From Stictocephala bisonia (taxonomy: Eukaryota > Arthropoda > Insecta > Hemiptera > Membracidae): a DNA stretch of 64,000 nucleotides. The notes beneath the pieces were generated by a model that did not search any database, was not told the origin of the DNA, and was given only the letters and a program-made list of their open reading frames with translations. The stretch spans positions 21,462 to 85,461 of the forward strand of contig JAQJVL010002700.1 in NCBI GenBank assembly GCA_035578905.1, written 5' to 3'. Below, in pieces: positions 55,189 through 64,000 of the stretch; position 1 is the first letter of the stretch, and the number at the start of each line of letters is the position of its first letter. Position numbers and translations under genes: made by a program.

Positions 55189-55384
55189 GTCGGCGAGTCA
55201 CGAGAAGTCCTCTATAATATTGAAAGCGCTGATTTCAATTGAAACAGCATAAATCATGTATTGTACATATCATAATTAGTAATTACAACAGGTACATTAC
55301 ATGGCTTGTGCTTTTTCAATGGAAATCAGCACCTTCAATATCACAGAAGCATGAAGTTCAGAGGATTTCTTGTGACTCACCGAC
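55189..55384. repeat. 196-bp foldback MITE
   Basis: The left arm begins GTCGGCGAGTCACGAGAAG and the right arm ends CTTGTGACTCACCGAC. Pairing continues inward with imperfections (CCTCT to AGAGG, AATATTGAAAG to CTTCAATAT, CTGATTTCAATTGAA to TTCAATGGAAATCAG). No clear target duplication. Confidence 0.75.
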
Positions 55385-56371
55385 TATTGTACCTATCGTC
55401 TTCTTTAACAATAAGACGATTTTTGATCGGCAATTTGGGAACCATGTTGCTAACATAATTTATAAACCTTTTTCAATAGGTTTCTTCCGTCACCTTTTGT
55501 ATAAGGCGTAGCTTTCGATTAGTTGGTTTTTATTGTAATATAATGTAATAAACTGATTGATTACTTCTTACTACCTCACTTTTTATGCTGCTTGTTAAAA
55601 TGTCAAGGCATTTTTCACCATTTATGATTATTCTTGTTGTATATTTGCTTAAATAAATTCGCCATATGGCGGAGGATATGTATTCAAAACTATGAAAAGA
55701 GCAAGAGTTATGGATCATTTTATAATGAAACCGTTTTTAATTTTGAGAGCCCAGAATTCATGGTAGGAAAATTACAATACAAACATTTCAACAGAAAACA
55801 GCAATTAAATATTATCTGTTAGATTCCATGTGCAATGCCATATGTGTAGTGATTGTTTCAGGTAGAAAGTAATTGTACATGTCATCTGTAAGTTTAGTAT
55901 AAGTAGAATAGTTACATTTTAAAACAAATATCTTATTAATATCGCAAATAAATATCTATATACTATTCATAGCCTAAAACAATTTTATTTTCATACATTT
56001 ACATTTTATACAAAAATATGTAACTATAAAACCATCTATGAATACATACACCTATCATAATATCCAACGAATGTAGAATGAGAAAGTAAAGTTTTCAATA
56101 TGTATTCAAAATAAATATTTTTTACAACTTTTTAATCTTCTCAGTACTGTATATTGAAAAAAATCATTAGTTTTTACACAATATACTTTTTTCTTCTGAA
56201 ATAATTACTACGGGAGTGGACTTTGACCTTGTCGAGTTGTTACACCTATACACTGCACACAGGGGCATAGTTCAGAACGAAATGGATAAGTGGAATTATG
56301 GGCCAAGACTTAAAGTCACCATGGGAAACGAGCATGCGGTAGACAGCAAAACTAACTGACAGACACAATTC
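55385..56371. other. AT-rich gap; nothing recognised
   Basis: No supported feature. Confidence 0.5.
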
Positions 56372-56375
56372 TTAA

Positions 56376-57495
56376 CCCTTTTAGTGCCAGACATTTTTTC
56401 AATGTACATGTGAAAAATGCCAACCTGTTTTATAAAGGTGTATGCGAAAAATCCCAGGCCACTTTTCAAGATTTTGACAACATTTAAACAAAAAATCATA
56501 TATTTTTTGTTTATTTGAATAAATTAACATATGAGGTGTTGTTTGTTAGGTAATTATGTGTAGTACCTAAAAAAAATACTCATGAAGTTAGGATAACATT
56601 TTTACAATTTGTGTTTGTAAAAAAATAAATAAATAAATAAAAAAATAATTTCTTTTTTAACTTTGACCATATATAAACTGCCTTTATATGTAGCCCACAC
56701 TAAAATGGTTTTAGTACAAATTGTAGTAAATCTAATTGTTAACACACACACAAAATTTGAAGCAGTTACCTTGAAAAATGGAGAAGTTATTATATTTCTT
56801 CAAAAACCATGTAAAATCCTAAATTCTTGGTAAAATCCAAAATGACATACTTAGCACTGAATCCATAAAACATATTTCTATACACATGTTCTTGAGTCCA
56901 ATGTTTTAAATAGTTTATAAAAATAATAAAGAAAGTACATAAAACTAAAATTATCTATTTTAAGTATACACAAAAGTATCACTTAGATCGTCTTCATCAT
57001 AAACATGAACACCACTTTGTGCAACACTATCTAGGATTGTATTTTCACTTACAGGCGATCTCGCTCTTTTACTCATGATTCAATCTATTTACATAACTTA
57101 TAAATAATACATACAAACTAAAATAAAAGAATAAAAAGGTACAAATTTAGACAAAACGATCACCTAGCAACAAAACAATAACAACAATCAAAACATACAC
57201 TCACTGAATGACGAAACTGCAATGTAGCGGTAAACATATGCTATTACGTCATCATTGTTGAGCGTAGAGTAAAAAGGATTTTTGTTGACAATAGTAATAG
57301 TATCTAGATACAGGACACAAAGTTTGGTGGCGTTTGGTCAATAATTGAATTTACATAACAACAAAAACTGGACGTGCGCCCCCAGCGCACGTCGGCATTT
57401 TTAGTAAAACGTAGTGACGAGCGCTCACGGCGCACGCCGGGATTTTTCGAATAAATAGCGACGTGCGCTCACGGCGCACGTCGGCACTAAAAGGG
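56376..57495. mobile_element. 1120-bp piggyBac-type MITE
   Basis: TTAA flanks at 56372-56375 and 57496-57499. Termini CCCTTTTAGTGCC are identical at both ends. Near the right end are three related palindromes: GACGTGCGC-N5-GCGCACGTC at 57371-57393 and 57460-57482, and a diverged one near 57417-57440. Each is followed by a (C/T)GG-(C/G)(A/G)-rich word and T-runs. The interior is AT-rich and non-coding. Its family differs from the one at 50553 in the last part of the terminal repeat. Confidence 0.93.
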
Positions 57496-57499
57496 TTAA

Positions 57500-58541
57500 T
57501 ATCGTTTATGTATATTTTCGGCTGCAACCAGCAAAATGGTACCACACATTCTAGTTTTCCCACTCTAGGAGAGTAATTTTAAGTGAATTACCGGAAAATA
57601 ATAAATGTTATAAGATTAATAATAAAAATGTGTATTACTTCACTTCTTTGGAAGATTTCGCTTAAAATAATCATGTAATTTTTTTCATTTACAGAAAACT
57701 ACCATTTTAATAAAAATATCTTAATAGCAGTAAAACTATCAATTTCATTTAAAAATATAAAATTTTATTTTAAATACTTTCAACATTGGGTTAATTTTCC
57801 ATATTGTCAATAATTTTTCTCACTGCATGGCCGACTGGCCTGGCGGAAATTTTGCTGCTAACTTCTGCTTTTTACGAAAATACAAAACACCACACAGAAA
57901 AATGTTTAAAACAAAAATTGTAGTTTGTATGATTCTCTAAAAGTTTGCTGGTGACAAAACCTCGCGACTGAAGATATAAATTTCTTCGCTTAATATATTA
58001 TTTAAGTCACTGTTCAAGAAGTGTCAAGTATTTAAAAAGTAATATTAATCTGATTTTAATTATTCTTGCATTGTATTAAAGATCACTTCTTTGTCTTCAG
58101 AACAACGTTAAATAATAATAGTTTTGGTGCAAACGACCAGTGCAGCTGCAGATTGAGTAAAAGACTGCAAAACCAAGTAACGCCATTCTCCAAGCTGAAG
58201 TCATGCGCAGAACGGTTTCAAACTCGTCCTACTGAATAGCACACCTTCCTTTCTTACACCAAGTTCACAACTATCTATTTTTGTATGTACTGTAGTTATG
58301 TGAGTCACCAATTGTATAGTTTGACTTTGATAGTCTTATCTGTCGAGTTTCGATCTGTTCTGCCACAAACGTCATCGTGTTGCCTATTTCAATCATGTTT
58401 ATGTATGATTACTGTTTTTCAGTATTTATTAAAAATGTAAAACCAATGTGCATCAAAGTAAAACAATATAGTACTGTAGTAGACTAGTAGTGTTTGATTT
58501 ATTTTTGATTTTATATGAGTTAGAACTTTATTAGCAGCGTA
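57500..58541. other. Gap upstream of the hAT remnant
   Basis: No gene recognised; probably includes the 5' part of the hAT element whose transposase starts at 58542, but I could not find its terminal repeat. Confidence 0.45.
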
Positions 58542-59619
58542 ATGGATGGGCAAAAGAGCAAACAAAAAACACTGACCTATTTTTTTCTCGAAAAACTAAA
58601 GAAGACCCAAAACAATTGAACTTGGAGCAACCCCCTGATGATGAATGTGGACATAGTAGTGAAAATAGCAATACTCTTACGACTAACAATGAACAAGTGA
58701 GTCAAGCAACTCCAAACGGGGCAGATTCTAGTGTCTCAAGTGCTAGCACCCAGTATGAATGGCCAAGTGTGTGGACTGAAGATATGTGGAAGAAGAAGAA
58801 AGAAGTGTTTCCGTGGATTGACTATAGACAGGGTAAGCTTGGCTGTAAAGTATGTGCTAGTGTATCTCAATTGGGAGCTCGTAAAAAAGAACGTATTTCT
58901 CTTTCAAATGAATGGAAAGCTTACACTGCACATTTTTTTGGAGGAAACAAATCAATCCAACTTGAGTCATTGCGGAAGAAAATCGTCGAACATATAACTT
59001 GTCCCAAAGAATAATTGAAACTTCAGAAAAACAATCCATTCAATCAGTTTGTGATTCAATGAACTCATTTCACCGTGACTCAACCAGTGCAGTGTTTAGG
59101 ACTGCCTATTATATTGAGAAGAATGACCTTCCATACTCTGACTATTATGGCTTACTTGATCTCCAGAAACTAAATGGAGTTAATATTGGTGTTTCTTTGC
59201 ATTCTAGTTTTAGTGCTGTTAATATAATAGTACACATATCAAAGCAAATGAAAGCTCGCATTGTTAAAAAAATTACTGATGTATCTTGTAAAATATCTTT
59301 TATCATCGATGAATCAACCAGCTTGAGTTCAATGACTTTGAACTCAAGCTGGTTGACTACCCTCATTATTTACATGAAATGTGAAATAAACAAGGAAGAA
59401 CCTCAACATTATTTATTCATAGATCTGGTTGAAATATTGGACCAAACTTCTGACACTATTTTTCAGACTGATCTGAAGTGTTTGAATGAATTTCAAACAT
59501 CTTATGGTATTTTTATGGTTTCAAAGCGGAAAACCCCCATTTTACAAGGCCTTGGGTTTAAAAACAACTTCGGGCGGCCGGACTCCCTTCCAAAATGGTT
59601 GGGGTTTCCGTACCTCTGA
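58542..59619 (+). pseudogene. hAT transposase remnant (KIAA1586-like)
   Basis: A broken transposase of a second hAT family. MDGQKSKQKTLTYFF at 58542 leads, after a frameshift in a T-run, to 58616-59014 (EDMWKKKKEVFPWIDYRQGK, then LGCKVCASVSQLG, a C-x2-C zinc-finger start). After another frameshift 58999-59619 reads IISFxIDESTSLSS-type core (ISFIIDESTSLSS) and HYLFIDLVEILDQTSDTIFQ. The C-terminal half, including the dimerisation domain, is missing. A 9-codon inverted duplication interrupts the core at 59314-59356. Related host proteins such as KIAA1586 derive from this family; this copy is dead. Confidence 0.8.
59314..59356. repeat. Perfect 19-bp-arm palindrome in hAT coding sequence
   Basis: Left arm TCAACCAGCTTGAGTTCAA (59314-59332), centre TGACT, right arm TTGAACTCAAGCTGGTTGA (59338-59356). 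The left arm encodes the conserved ESTSLSS; the right arm is its inverse and adds about nine residues (MTLNSSWLT) before TLIIYMKC, without changing the frame. Confidence 0.9.
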
Positions 59620-60286
59620 CTCCCTTAAATGATTATCTTCATGCACTCTGGCACTGGTAAATTTAGCACTACATCCCTGATAACAAGCACATGTAGGCTG
59701 GGCCATCTGTAGTGTAAAAGGAGAGATAGGGCATCAGAAGTCAAGTCAACAAGCGATCATAAAGGACAAGTCCACCAACAGAGTACACAGGTCAACCTAT
59801 TACATTATATAGGTCTAAACATTACATAGCACAAATTTTCATAGCACAGTAAAATATAAACTTATGTGGTTAACATGTAATTGAAGCAGTACCGTAATGA
59901 TATTCTCACTAAATCACTACACTCTGCAAGTAAGCAGCTAACCAACTCTCAGAACATGGTTGCACTGAAACATAGATTTACAACGCATTTCTAGTAGAAT
60001 CAAAGCCAGAGCATACAAAATAATTTTTTTCTATTTCGGAAACAGACCTTGTTGCATGAATTACGTCACAATTTTACAATGGGAGCGGACCGTGTGCCTG
60101 AGGCGTCCTTTCAGAGCTAAGGATCCTGGGAATATTATTATGTTTGATTCCTGGGCTGTTGGATAGAAAAGTGGTTTATAATTATAACATATTTTTTCAC
60201 TAAAAACCCTGGTTGATAGTATAGGCCTATTGTATTTTTATAAAATAATGTGTTTGTACTATTTATAACTTGTTTAACTTTTTCAG
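59620..60286. other. Gap; nothing recognised
   Basis: Sequence between the hAT remnant and the first ankyrin exon; probably intronic for the NF-kappaB-like gene. Confidence 0.45.
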
Positions 60287-60395
60287 GCCACTTCATCTTG
60301 CTATAATGGATAATAACTTGGCTAAAATTAAAAGCCAGTGCATCGTTCTAAAATATCTGCGTTCTCATTTGAACCATATAAATTTTGCCTTTGAG
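60287..60395 (+). CDS. NF-kappaB (Relish/p105-like) ankyrin exon
   Basis: A 109-nt exon. The acceptor TTTAACTTTTTCAG ends at 60286, and the donor GAG|GTAAGT is at 60396. The first base completes a codon from an upstream exon, so with the usual TPLH start that residue would be Thr. It encodes PLHLAIMDNNLAKIKSQCIV and LKYLRSHLNHINFAFE. The long helix-loop between PLHLAI and the next TPLILAV is like the first ankyrin repeats of p100/p105 and Relish, in which the ankyrin half masks the DNA-binding half until cleaved. Upstream Rel-homology exons are not visible. Cactus-type IkappaB is the alternative. Confidence 0.7.
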
Positions 60396-61139
60396 GTAAG
60401 TTTTCTACTGGCTGTAATAACTATATATATTTTTTTTATTTATATATTGTTTTATTTATTCTATTGCTTATTTTATAGCAAATCTATCCTGTAATAGTTT
60501 ATTTATCAGATTTTTCCATAATCCTTTAACTTTAGATCTGGCAATGGACTACAGTCTAATTGAATTATACACATTGTCCATCTAGTGATCGCATAAATAC
60601 TTTCTAATTAGATTGTATGATATACCATTTTACTCAGAGAGATCTAGCAATTATTTTTTATTTGAATTGTGAACAAATAGGGACGCTATGAAGATTTACA
60701 GTTACAGGAGGCAAGTAGGAAAGTTTTGCCAATCTGCTTTTGGAGAGGGAAATTTTTGTTAATGAGAGAGTAATATATCACAGATAGGTCATTTTATGGT
60801 CTTTAGATTCTTATGAATTTTTTAATATTAATTAATTATTTTTTCCAAACAAATAAGTTTTTATTTATATTTTAGTGATCATAATAAATAAGTGTATTTT
60901 GTTTATTCAGACATATAACATTTACATAAGTATTACAGAGCATATTTTTTACTAAAGGAAATTTAAATTAAAAAAATTTTATGTAATTTTTTAATACTAA
61001 TGTGTGCATGATAAAGTAGAATGGGTTGAAATAACATAGATATTTTTTATAATTTTTAAAGATTTTCCTATGTAATGTTGTGGACCATGCCAAAAAGCTC
61101 TGCTCTTCTCTGTGTTGGAACAAAAAAAGAACAGAATTT
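60396..61139. other. Intron of the ankyrin gene, left part
   Basis: AT-rich, no feature supported. Confidence 0.5.
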
Positions 61140-61530
61140 TTTAATTTTACCATAGTTGTGTATCTGCAGGGTAGATGGACATGTCTGTTGTCATATTTAT
61201 GAGTGCGGATGGGAGGGCCCATAGTAATGTGTGTGCTGGATGAGTGGGCATTTGCTGTATGTAGTCACATTTGTGCTGGGGAGTGGAGAGCCCATAGCTG
61301 GGTAGGTGGGGGGAGGATCATAGCCACGTGTATGCTGGATGAGTGGGCATGTGTGTAGTCACATTTGTGCTAGGGGGTGGGAGGGAGGGCCCAATAGCTA
61401 TGTGTGTGCTGGACGGGTGGGTGTGTCTGTCACATTTGTGCTGGGGGGTCCCATAGTCATGTGCATGCTGGGTGGGTGGAAGGGCCCATTGTAACGTGTA
61501 TGCTGGATGCGTGGGAAAGTCGTAGACATA
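61140..61530. repeat. Degenerate minisatellite, about 4 units
   Basis: Words recur in order: GTGTGCTGGATGAGTGGGCA, then CACATTTGTGCTGGGG, then GGGCCCATAG, near 61220-61290, 61325-61395, 61405-61455 and 61455-61515. Unit length is irregular, about 70-110 bp. Intronic, GC-richer than surroundings, no coding role. Confidence 0.7.
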
Positions 61531-62870
61531 TTATTTGGACTTGCGCCTTTGTTGAATGGCCCTATTTAGTTATCCAGTTTACATCAACTTTACATTTTTA
61601 CTAGGCCTATTCAAAATCTGTTATTGTATCATATTCATATTTTGATACATGGTTGGCAGTAATGTGTTCGATAAGATTAATGAATTCCAGAAATTTAACT
61701 TTTTAAGGAAAAAAGTTCTTAACAAGTTCCTGAAGTATCTTTTCTTTTATTCTAGTGGTTGTAACGTTAATTACTTGTTCAAGTTGTAATTCTTATGACA
61801 TCAATAGTTATGGCATGTTAATTTTATATGCGTAAGTAAATGGAGTGATTTTTAAATTGCTTTGTATTTTTAATGGGCGTTGCAGTCCATCCGAAAACAG
61901 TAATTTAAATTACAAATAAAATTTAAATCACTAAATTTACGTACGGTTAAAGATTACAATGTGTCCAAGCAATTAATTTTACCATCACTAGAAGCTAAGA
62001 AAAAGTTGCTTCAGGAAACTGATAAGAACTTTTTTCTTGAAAAATTAAAATTTCTGAAATTTATAAAATTAATTATTGAAAACATTACTAACATTTTTTA
62101 TCATGTATTAAAATATGATTGTGATACAATGTCAGGCTTTTTAGTAATAAAAACATAAAGTTGATGCTGAGTGAAAACTAGAACAAAAGACATACTTTTT
62201 TTTGTCCCGACTAGGATAAAATATTGAAACTTAAAATAACAATCTATTCTGTATGTCATAATGTAAAATTAAATGAAGTAACAATTTCTTCTTTGAGTTC
62301 TTTATTGGAGAATAATTTAAAGTATAAATAATTTTTAAATTATTTATACTTTGGGATAAAAAGTAATGTGACGGGATTTTGTTAGCTGCTTAGTAAACAA
62401 TCTTCAAACTCGGGCACACATAATTTCTGTGCCAATAGTAGTTTTATTTAAACTGTTATTTTGTAATTTACTGCTAAATGTGTTAAATTATCGTCTTGCC
62501 CTTATTATTTATTTCTTGTTATAAATCAAAGTCAAATCATTTTTATTCATTCATTTACCTAAAGTAGCATTTGAATAATGTCTCATTACAAATATAAATC
62601 TCATCTACTAATAACGTTCAAAAATTTTAAATTATTTACGCATTAAATAATTTAAATATGTGTGTAATTAAATTATTTAATGTACAGTGATGAATTTTAA
62701 AAAATCACTGCAAATTATCATTTTTTTGTTTAATAAATCATGTTTTTGAATTGATTCATTTATTCAATACCCAATACTTGGGTTAACCATGAAATTGCCA
62801 AGGGAGTAAGAATTTATAGAAGGTGTATAAGAGATTTTGTGGAACTATGTGACTTTCACCTTTACACATT

Positions 62871-62871
<1 letters not shown>
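61531..62871. other. Intron of the ankyrin gene, middle part
   Basis: No gene. It holds a perfect palindrome at 62319-62352 (16-bp arms AAAGTATAAATAATTT and its inverse around TT). Confidence 0.6.

Positions 62872-62904
<33 letters not shown>
62872..62904. repeat. T33 homopolymer
   Basis: 33 consecutive T on the plus strand, equal to a poly(A) tract on the minus strand next to the minus-strand LINE 3' end that follows. Followed by GCAG, it mimics a splice acceptor but lies far from coding sequence. Confidence 0.9.
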
Positions 62905-62906
<2 letters not shown>

Positions 62907-63400
62907 AGTAATCCAGTCTAGTCAATAGTCAATAATTCTTTATTCATATATACATTGCATATAGTACATGAATAACGTCAATACATCTAACAAGAATTTA
63001 TCACTGTTCTTAGCCTAAACTATTCTAAAACCTATTACTGTATATGCGTTTCTATTTCACCCTCTATATACACAGACAACAGATTAGCAGTTTAACTTAT
63101 AAGTATCTGTTCTGGTGAAGAACTCCTGAACCGAGTACAGTGACCAATCAATTATTAATGATTTTAACTTTTTATTAAATATATTTAGATCCTTTTCTTT
63201 TTGAATATGTCTTGGTAGATTATTTAAAAGTTTAATTCCAATGTGTCCAGTCGTTTTGGAGAACAGTTCTGTTCTATGTCTTTGTATTATAAATATGTCT
63301 TTGTTTCTTGTATCATGATTATGCACTTTATTATGTTTCTCAAATTTTTATAGTCAATCTTATATACTTTAAGTGGAGATCCCAGGATCAGTTCTTAAAT
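62905..63400 (-). mobile_element. LINE 3'-end fragment in ankyrin-gene intron
   Basis: Minus-strand 63084-63326 encodes HNHDTRNKDIFIIQRHRTEL, then IKLLNNLPRHIQKEKDL and LYSVQEFFTRTDTYKLNC, the C-terminal end of a LINE ORF2 with the same landmarks as 41770-42366 (xNTRxK, NxLP, YSxxEF). The 3' UTR runs to about 62910 and abuts the T33 tract. Opposite strand to the host gene. Confidence 0.8.
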
Positions 63401-63494
63401 GTTTGTCCTATTATTATTCCATTACCATATTCAAAATATTTTAATTAAAAACTTTAATGCTATTCTTCTATAACTTTCTTTGTTGTGTTTTTAG

Positions 63495-63708
63495 ACTCCT
63501 CTGATTCTCGCAGTAAAGATTGCCATTGACTTGAAAAAATACGATGCTGTCACTGTTCTTCTGGCAGAAGGGGTCGATCAGTCAATTGTGGATCAGTTTG
63601 GCATGTTGCCACTCCACTATGCCGCACGTTATGGCTGTATGCCCCTTCTCAAAATTCTACTCAGTGCTGAGAGCTCGTCTCTAGTATTGAACAAGTTTTC
63701 TTATGATG
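63495..63708 (+). CDS. NF-kappaB (Relish/p105-like) ankyrin exon
   Basis: A 214-nt exon: acceptor GTGTTTTTAG at 63485-63494, donor GATG|GTGAGT at 63709. It opens in phase 0, matching the previous exon, with TPLILAVKIAIDLKKYDAV. It continues VLLAEGVDQSIVDQFGMLPL, HYAARYGCMPLLKILLSAES and SSLVLNKFSYDG. These are two ankyrin repeats. The order TPLxLAV, AGxDxSxxDxxGxxxLHxAA, then a stretch of Ser/Leu before a YDG, follows the p105/Relish ankyrin domain better than ordinary ankyrin proteins. Gene identity is inferred from this pattern only. Confidence 0.8.
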
Positions 63709-63837
63709 GTGAGTGCTCTTTCCCTGACCCTTATTCTGGTAATAACTAACTTCTAGCAACAAATATTAACGTTCACATTTTACCAGTGGCAAATGAAAAT
63801 TTGCTGTTTTAAACCTCTGATAATTGAGTTTTTTCAG

Positions 63838-63965
63838 AATGCATACATCAAAAACGTGATTTTTTCATATTTTATTTTGTAATTATTTCTAATTATAACG
63901 GATCCAAATTAATGTGTTGTGTTGCACAACGTCTCATTCAATGCCTAATCGACAAGCAACTTATG
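63838..63965 (+). CDS. Candidate next ankyrin-gene exon
   Basis: Acceptor TTTTTTCAG ends at 63837 and donor ATG|GTAAGT is at 63966. The frame dictated by the previous exon (phase 1) is open throughout and reads ECIHQKRDFFIFYFVIISNY then NGSKLMCCVAQRLIQCLIDK. The AT-rich composition and weak ankyrin character make this uncertain; only the splice sites, phase and a G-x-xIH start support it. Confidence 0.35.
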
Positions 63966-64000
63966 GTAAGTTAAATACAAAAATTCTAAATCTAAGTGTC

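Noticed and set aside
62905..62908. A splice acceptor made by T33 followed by GCAG
   Set aside because: What follows is the 3' UTR of a minus-strand LINE, not a host exon; the next host exon has its own acceptor at 63494.

Overview
The window looks like one scaffold piece of an AT-rich insect nuclear genome, probably hemipteran although the order is a guess. It has host genes split by long introns, tRNA-derived SINEs, many truncated LINEs, hAT and piggyBac transposons and short AACCTAACC runs. Nothing looks bacterial or viral: there are no operons, CRISPR arrays, rRNA or free-standing tRNA genes.

Three host loci can be read by joining exons at good splice sites. (1) The minus strand from 11372 to the left edge holds the first four coding exons of poly(ADP-ribose) polymerase 1. 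Zinc finger 1 is split over exons 1-2 and zinc finger 2 over exons 3-4, and all junction phases agree. (2) Plus-strand 49812-49890 and 51820-52045 are two exons of a misato homologue. One carries a +1 frameshift and the other an in-frame stop, so I call it a duplicated, unprocessed pseudogene fragment. (3) At the right edge, plus-strand 60287-60395 and 63495-63708, perhaps also 63838-63965, encode ankyrin repeats resembling the C-terminal half of Relish/p105-type NF-kappaB proteins.

Most of the rest is mobile DNA. PARP1 introns 1-2 (1250-11258) hold decayed LINEs, a 791-bp MITE, a SINE and a double hairpin repeat. Upstream of PARP1 is a jockey-type LINE (11637-23236, 12-bp target duplication). 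It is interrupted by a 592-bp hAT MITE (11855-12446) and by a piggyBac element at TTAA (15250-22564). The piggyBac is itself split by a 4.56-kb 5'-truncated LINE (16244-20801) that keeps an intact 965-residue ORF2. From 23.4 to 28.8 kb there are nested LINE remnants. A 4257-bp hAT element with an exact 8-bp target duplication fills 28851-33107. A LINE with a 666-residue open ORF lies at 34341-36745. A foldback structure (about 38.9-41.35 kb), an interrupted LINE (about 41.7-46.0 kb) holding two more DNA transposons, and a 1.7-kb minisatellite of about 112-bp units (47.04-48.79 kb) follow.

The most interesting recurring pattern is in the piggyBac-type TTAA elements. There are six (15250, 39370, 43617, 50553, 54090, 56376), each with its own terminal repeat. 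Each carries repeated, family-specific short motifs just inside an end; these are clear palindromes in five and weaker in the 50553 element. The second unusual pattern is perfect inverted duplications inside hAT transposase coding sequence (31573-31654 and 59314-59356), which look like template-switch scars. All calls come from reading the sequence; no database search was possible.
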